NCBI RefSeq assembly: GCF_002007215.1
Contig: NZ_MUHX01000010.1
Span: 28,899 to 92,898, forward strand
DNA: 64,000 bases
Origin: Pyramidobacter sp. C12-8
GTDB lineage: Bacteria > Synergistota > Synergistia > Synergistales > Dethiosulfovibrionaceae
Direction of reading: 5' to 3'
Part shown: in pieces, positions 60,556 to 64,000 of the stretch
Layout: the number at the start of each line of letters is the position of its first letter
How positions within the stretch are numbered: the first letter of the stretch is position 1
Notes under the pieces: model-generated
The model's database searches: none
What the model saw: the letters and a program-made list of their open reading frames with translations, nothing else
What the model was told of the DNA's origin: nothing
Translations under genes and position numbers: made by a program

Positions 60556-60652
60556 TTCATGGAAATAATCTCCGTGTTCATGGAGAATGATACGCCTATT
60601 TCTCCTACATGTCAACATGGATCTTTATCTTTGTGTAGAATTATTGTATAAT
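60556..60652 (+). promoter_or_regulatory. Promoter and direct repeats upstream of the Xre-Fic genes
   Basis: TTCATGGA occurs at 60556-60563 and 60577-60584, 21 bases apart, with a related AACATGGA near 60614. TATAAT (60647-60652) with a weak TTTATC at -35 lies 27 bases before the first start codon. The repeats on one face of the helix fit binding by the Xre protein. Confidence 0.5.
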
Positions 60653-60678
60653 CACGGGCAGAAAGGAGCGTGTTAAAT

Positions 60679-60942
60679 ATGCCATTCAGTTACAAGCCTC
60701 TGTTTAAGCTACTCATTGACAGAGGCATGAAGCGTGAAGATTTAAGAAAAACTATTGGTGCATCGGCAACGACCTTCTCCAAAATGAGCAAAGGCGAATA
60801 CGTGGCTCTCGAAGTGCTCGACCGCATCTGCTCCGCCCTGCGCGCGCCGATCCAGAACGTGATCGAGCACGAGCCTGTGGCCAGCGCTGAAGCCGACGAA
60901 CCGGAAGCCGGCCGCGAAGGAAAGGAGCAGGCTCATGATTAG
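60679..60942 (+). CDS. Xre/Cro-type helix-turn-helix regulator
   Basis: The 87-residue protein has a helix-turn-helix of the Cro/CI family (DLRKTIGASATTFSKMSKGEYVALEVLDRIC within residues 21-51) like YozG-type regulators, and an acidic tail. ATG 60679 follows GAAAGGAG. It overlaps the Fic gene by 8 bases, so the two are translationally coupled; the Xre protein is likely the repressor of the pair and possibly an antitoxin. Confidence 0.88.
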   Translation: MPFSYKPLFKLLIDRGMKREDLRKTIGASATTFSKMSKGEYVALEVLDRICSALRAPIQNVIEHEPVASAEADEPEAGREGKEQAHD

Positions 60943-61660
60943 CTATTCCCGCCTCGCGGAGCTGAAGAGCAGGCTCGACGCCTGCCGGCCATTGACGCCC
61001 GGAGAGCTGGAACGCCTTCGGGAACAGTTCACGATCGAGTACACCTACAACTCCAACGCCATCGAGGGCAACACGCTGACGCTCAGGGAAACGGCGCTTG
61101 TGCTGGAAGGGATCACCATCGGCGAGAAGCCGCTGAAAGACCACCTGGAGGCCATCGGCCACCGCGACGCCTTCGCCTGCGTCGAGCGGCTCGTCTCGGA
61201 AAAAGAACCGTTGACAGAGTGGCGCATCCGGGAAATCCATTCCCTCGTACTTATGGACAGGCCGGAAGACAAGGGCCGGTATCGGCAAGTGCCCGTCGTC
61301 ATCGCCGGGGCTTTCCACACGCCGACGGAGCCGTTGCTGATCCATGAGGAAATGGCCGCCCTGCTGAAAGACTTCGCCGCCACGGACAAGAACGCGGTCG
61401 AGGCGGCGGCATTGTTCCATCTCCGCTTCGAGGGCATCCATCCCTTCATCGACGGCAACGGGCGCACGGGGCGGCTGCTGCTGAACTTCATGCTCATGCA
61501 GGCGGGCTTCCCGCCCGTTAACGTGAAATACAGCGACCGCCGCCGCTATTACGCCGCCTTTGATTCCTACTACAGAGACGGCGATTCCGCGTCGATGACC
61601 GGTCTGGTTGCGGAGTGCCTCGAGGCCCGTTTGCTGGAGTATTTGAAGATATTGGATTGA
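60935..61660 (+). CDS. Fic family protein (AMP-transferase type)
   Basis: The 241-residue protein has the full Fic catalytic motif HPFIDGNGRTGR starting at His169, so it should transfer AMP or a related group to a target hydroxyl. The N-terminal inhibitory motif (S/T)xxxE(G/N) is present at Ser40-Glu44-Gly45 in NSNAIEGNT, placing it in class II, where the protein inhibits itself. It overlaps the Xre gene, an arrangement common on mobile elements. The target is unknown. Confidence 0.95.
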   Translation: MISYSRLAELKSRLDACRPLTPGELERLREQFTIEYTYNSNAIEGNTLTLRETALVLEGITIGEKPLKDHLEAIGHRDAFACVERLVSEKEPLTEWRIREIHSLVLMDRPEDKGRYRQVPVVIAGAFHTPTEPLLIHEEMAALLKDFAATDKNAVEAAALFHLRFEGIHPFIDGNGRTGRLLLNFMLMQAGFPPVNVKYSDRRRYYAAFDSYYRDGDSASMTGLVAECLEARLLEYLKILD

Positions 61661-61677
61661 CCGCGAGAGAGAGAATA

Positions 61678-61848
61678 ATGATGAAAATTCATGAGCTGGA
61701 TTTCGTCCGCTTGAAAGACGGCCGCGAGGGCACTGTTGTTGACTCTTATGAATCACGCCTTTTTCTGATAGAAACGGAGGGGGATATGTCCCAGTGGCCA
61801 ACTGTCGAAGTTAAAGATATTGAAAGAGTACTGCATCGGCCTGAATAA
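61678..61848 (+). CDS. Small protein, DUF4926-like
   Basis: The 56-residue product (starting MMKIHELDFVRLKDGREG) resembles DUF4926, short SH3-like proteins often found beside toxins on mobile elements. The ribosome site is weak (GAGAGAGAG). It follows the Fic gene by 17 bases. An immunity-type role is possible but unproven. Confidence 0.55.
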   Translation: MMKIHELDFVRLKDGREGTVVDSYESRLFLIETEGDMSQWPTVEVKDIERVLHRPE

Positions 61849-61885
61849 GTAACGCAGGAAACGCATCCCACGGAGGTGAGCGCTT

Positions 61886-62074
61886 ATGTCGTTGCGTGAT
61901 CGTTGGGCGCAGGATCATATCTTTTTCCGCACGGACGGCAAGACCGGCGAACAGTTTATGCTTGATACGGCTACTGGGATAACGACGCCCCTCACTCCTG
62001 ATAGCCCTAATTGGGATCACAACGAAGACGAGCTGTACTACAGGCACCCCCCGGACAAGCGACCCAAACAATAA
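61886..62074 (+). CDS. Hypothetical protein, 62 residues
   Basis: I do not recognise it. The ATG 61886 has an excellent ribosome site (CGGAGGTGAG). The sequence is soluble and polar, with HIFFRTDGKTGEQFMLDTAT near residue 11 and a basic proline-containing tail. It ends the rightward Xre-Fic operon before a terminator. Confidence 0.65.
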   Translation: MSLRDRWAQDHIFFRTDGKTGEQFMLDTATGITTPLTPDSPNWDHNEDELYYRHPPDKRPKQ

Positions 62075-62094
62075 AGGCAGCACAGAAGCCGCAA

Positions 62095-62135
62095 GGACGT
62101 TCCGACCGCTACGGGCCGGAGCGCCCTGTTTTTTT
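62095..62135 (+). terminator. Terminator of the Xre-Fic operon
   Basis: GGACGTTCCG (62095-62104) pairs with CGGAGCGCCC (62117-62126) with one mismatch and one G-T pair, followed by TGTTTTTTT. Confidence 0.75.
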
Positions 62136-62300
62136 ACGCTTTTTCCACGATTAAGTAGTTTTTGAGGCCCAAAACGCCAACTTTTTGAGCGGAATTTTTT
62201 TACCGGAATAGTACATGGAATCAGTGTTTGCAGTTATTCGCTTCATGTAGATTCTTGTCGAACGCCCGTTTTTCTCCTTTTTTAGTGTTAAAGTGTCAAA

Positions 62301-62807
62301 TTAAACTCGGTCTGTCTCGCAGTAAATGCCGCTCAGAGCAAGGCGGGCGATTACTTCCGGCATCTTAGCGGCCCGTCTCGTTATAGTTTGTTTGGAGACG
62401 CCGTATTTCTTCGCCATGGAATCGAGGACAGAAACGCTGCCACTGCGTCCGATCCAGCCTGTAGCGTATATTTTGGCGGCATGCTCGAAATAGATTTTCA
62501 TATTTTGGGCCGTGCCGCCGCTTTCATCGTTCATCATGCCCTGTACTGTGCTCACGATTACGGCCCACGGGACTGCGTTTAAATCGGCCTCGAAGGAAAG
62601 GAACCGGGCGGCTTTTCTGTGCAGGGCGTCCACGTCCAAAGAACGCGACACATGAACCAGATCGCCGATTTCGCATTCCGATTCCAAGGCTTCGCGTATC
62701 TCTTCATCTGTCGGACGATACATCTTCCCCTGCAAGGCGGCGATACCGCCCGGAACTTTGCGCGCAAGAAAATCAATGGCATGCGCCAGCCTATACGCTA
62801 TTCCCAT
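62301..62807 (-). CDS. Hypothetical protein with C-terminal helix-turn-helix-like segment
   Basis: The 168-residue protein is not recognised. The segment SMAKKYGVSKQTITRRAAKMPEV near residue 130 looks like a DNA-binding helix-turn-helix. Upstream regions are helical and polar. ATG 62805-62807 follows GAGGGAGG on the minus strand. It ends a leftward group of four genes of the element. The 165 bases between it and the Xre-Fic terminator are AT-rich and hold no gene. Confidence 0.65.
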   Translation of the reverse strand: MGIAYRLAHAIDFLARKVPGGIAALQGKMYRPTDEEIREALESECEIGDLVHVSRSLDVDALHRKAARFLSFEADLNAVPWAVIVSTVQGMMNDESGGTAQNMKIYFEHAAKIYATGWIGRSGSVSVLDSMAKKYGVSKQTITRRAAKMPEVIARLALSGIYCETDRV

Positions 62808-62838
62808 GCGCGCCTCCCTCGTAAATCGTCAAATAGCC

Positions 62839-63015
62839 CTAAAATAGCCCTTGTTGTGTCAACGTCACGGGACAAGTCAGACCGCAATATCCCGTTTCTT
62901 CCGCTTCGTCGAACCATTCCCACAAGGCACAATATTTGCCGAGGCAGTCCCGATATATTTTCCCCGTCCGCAACGGGCACATCTTACGCTCCGCTTCCTT
63001 TTGTTTCATGATCAT
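62839..63015 (-). CDS. Small cysteine-rich protein, 58 residues
   Basis: The product starts MIMKQKEAERKMCPL (ATG 63013-63015, GAGGGGGA upstream). It has five cysteines in CPL, CLGKYCALW and YCGLTC patterns, suggesting a small zinc ribbon or iron-sulfur protein. Function unknown; it is typical of accessory genes on integrated elements. Confidence 0.65.
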   Translation of the reverse strand: MIMKQKEAERKMCPLRTGKIYRDCLGKYCALWEWFDEAEETGYCGLTCPVTLTQQGLF

Positions 63016-63034
63016 AACTTGGTCCCCCTCTATA

Positions 63035-63397
63035 TTAGTCTTCCGGCCACGGCCTCGCTCCATCGAGGATCGAGCCGATCACGACCGCCCATGCTTGAAC
63101 CTGACCGGCCAGCGTCACGGGCCGCCCTTCCGTCATAATGGCCACACGTTCCCGGTATTCGTCGATCATCTCCGCCCGGTCTTCCGGCGAATACGTCCGC
63201 AGGAATACGCTCATGATTTCGTCGATTGAATATTCCTTGTAGGTTTCGATGATTTCCACCTTGTGCCGCTTCAGGTACGCTACCCCGTCGGGGGCAAGGG
63301 GCTTGAACATGGCCTTGGCCGTCAGGCCGCCCTTGCCGTCGGGGTAGACCGCCACGCCGTGAAGCATGGCGATCGGGATCACGTGTAACCTGTTCAT
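63035..63397 (-). CDS. Hypothetical protein, 120 residues
   Basis: The product is not recognised. A helical middle part (YKEYSIDEIMSVFLRTYSPE, residues about 53-72) and a conserved-looking N-terminus with MLHGVAVYPDGKGG are seen. ATG 63395-63397 overlaps the stop of the preceding leftward frame by four bases (ATGA type), so the two are translationally coupled. Confidence 0.65.
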   Translation of the reverse strand: MNRLHVIPIAMLHGVAVYPDGKGGLTAKAMFKPLAPDGVAYLKRHKVEIIETYKEYSIDEIMSVFLRTYSPEDRAEMIDEYRERVAIMTEGRPVTLAGQVQAWAVVIGSILDGARPWPED

Positions 63398-63846
63398 AAG
63401 GTAATCTCCTGCCCGACGGGGATGAACGCGAACTGTTCAGGGGCATCACCGCGAAGGGAAGAATCCTCGCCCGGAGAATCGTCGGACGGCGGCCCGTGAC
63501 GGGCCTCTTCGTTCTGCGCGAAAACGAGAAGTCCGTCGCCGGACACTTTCAGGCGGGGAATGATCGCGGCGTTCTCTTTTCTCAGGACGTCCCCCAGCGC
63601 GGCGGCGCGAATTTCCTCGACCGTACAACCGGCCCTTTCCGCGAGGGAAGGAAGCGACTCTGAAAAATCCTGTGGGACTACGCCCGTTTTTTCGTACTCG
63701 TCCAAAATCCTGTTTGTTTCACCGGGGGATGAAACAAGTGAAACATTTGAAATAAAAGGGACTCTAACACAGTGTTCATCGGTGTTTGATGAATGTTTCA
63801 CGTTTATTTCAGACTGTGTCTCTATGAAATAAGTTATAGGGGGCAA
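63394..63846 (-). CDS. Hypothetical protein, start uncertain, possibly truncated
   Basis: The frame ends at 63394. Its only usable start is TTG at 63844-63846, which has no good ribosome site. The frame remains open for 39 more codons up to TAG at 63964-63966 but has no ATG, GTG or TTG there. The N-terminal part is low-complexity and rich in Glu, Ser and Thr (with ETSEISETSEIS encoded before the TTG), like a linker. It may be the C-terminal part of a larger element protein broken by the TAG. The C-terminus overlaps the next gene by four bases. Confidence 0.5.
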   Translation of the reverse strand: MPPITYFIETQSEINVKHSSNTDEHCVRVPFISNVSLVSSPGETNRILDEYEKTGVVPQDFSESLPSLAERAGCTVEEIRAAALGDVLRKENAAIIPRLKVSGDGLLVFAQNEEARHGPPSDDSPGEDSSLRGDAPEQFAFIPVGQEITL

Positions 63847-63883
63847 ACTTATTTCACTTGTTTCAGATATTTCACTTGTTTCA
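63730..63883. repeat. Three copies of a 14-bp motif in both orientations
   Basis: TGAAACAAGTGAAA is at 63730-63743, and its exact inverse TTTCACTTGTTTCA is at 63852-63865 and 63870-63883 (18 bases apart). More TTTCA/TGAAA words lie between. The cluster overlaps a coding frame and looks like binding sites, for example iterons or operators. Confidence 0.6.
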
Positions 63884-64000
63884 TGATTTTTCTCTGTTTC
63901 TTCTCTTTTGGTGTTTTCTTCTCCGTCAGAAAGAATTTCAGCCTGGATTCCCGAAACACCACCCTAGGAGTTCATCGTTAACTCAACTTTCTGGTTTAGC

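Larger units (their letters stand above)
58917..64000. mobile_element. Integrated element (genomic island), left part
   Basis: The element starts at the broken tRNA-Leu(CAA) and carries a tyrosine recombinase 90 bases inside, an Xre-Fic pair, and several small unrecognised genes in two opposing groups. Its non-coding parts are AT-richer than the surrounding chromosome. It continues beyond the window, so its size and the other att site are unknown. No structural phage or conjugation gene is seen in the visible part. Confidence 0.75.

Noticed and set aside
63793..63810. parS-like TGTTTCACGT in the element
   Set aside because: Only the left half matches; the right half TTATTT does not.
1..64000. 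CRISPR array
   Set aside because: No regularly spaced direct repeat of 23-47 bases with unique spacers was seen; the only tandem repeats are short (13, 14-18 and 21 bases).

Overview
The window looks like chromosome of a Gram-negative, strictly anaerobic, amino-acid- and peptide-fermenting bacterium, most likely a member of the Synergistota close to Pyramidobacter. This placement is an inference. It rests on GC-rich coding sequence, a selenocysteine-containing glycine/sarcosine/betaine reductase component B, TRAP, Opp and BCCT importers, a D-aminopeptidase, FeoAAB iron uptake, and exported proteins with Gram-negative signal peptides. No rRNA gene or CRISPR array was seen.

Layout. 1-3.4 kb: the end of a reductase component-B operon (alpha/beta precursor plus the Sec-containing subunit with a visible SECIS hairpin), then a BCCT betaine-type transporter. 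3.5-9.9 kb: an unknown gene, a leftward C39-like peptidase/nikR/MATE operon, then fumarase and a D-aminopeptidase. 10-13.2 kb: a three-gene overlapping flavoprotein operon (GlpA-like, GlpB-like, DUF1667). 13.5-19.3 kb: an iron/metal operon, feoA-feoA-feoB, followed by three exported proteins that all seem to mature to an N-terminal histidine. 19.6-22.6 kb: ileS behind an apparent isoleucine-codon attenuator, then a perfect parS-like palindrome. 22.8-29.4 kb: an RluA-type pseudouridine synthase, a TAXI-TRAP importer, a histidine phosphatase and a leftward NFACT/RqcH protein. 29.5-30.8 kb: eight tRNA genes in two groups. 30.85-32.4 kb: a TPP riboswitch with terminator controlling thiW-thiM. 32.5-34.4 kb: a flavin reductase-rubredoxin fusion and D-Ala-D-Ala ligase.

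34.5-42 kb: a LysR regulator divergent from a peptide/nickel-type ABC importer with a fused double ATPase, then a second MATE exporter. 42-47.6 kb: a leftward oppBCDFA operon. 47.9-54.97 kb: a putative catabolic operon (amidohydrolase, GltS-type symporter, DRE-TIM aldolase, 2-hydroxyacid dehydrogenase) with a divergent LysR gene, followed by an aminotransferase and another LysR gene. 56.3-58.8 kb: a U32 peptidase.

From about 58.92 kb to the end lies an integrated element. A tRNA-Leu(CAA) is intact from position 8 to CCA but has lost the 5' strand of its acceptor stem exactly where the element starts, as expected for an att junction. A tyrosine recombinase, an Xre-Fic module and several unrecognised small genes follow. 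The element continues past the window.

Most of the genes serve one lifestyle: import of peptides, betaine and carboxylates, their hydrolysis and reductive fermentation, and iron supply for the iron-sulfur enzymes involved. Regulation readable from sequence includes Sec recoding, the ileS attenuator, the TPP riboswitch, leaky terminators between binding-protein and permease genes, and several palindromes in divergent promoters.
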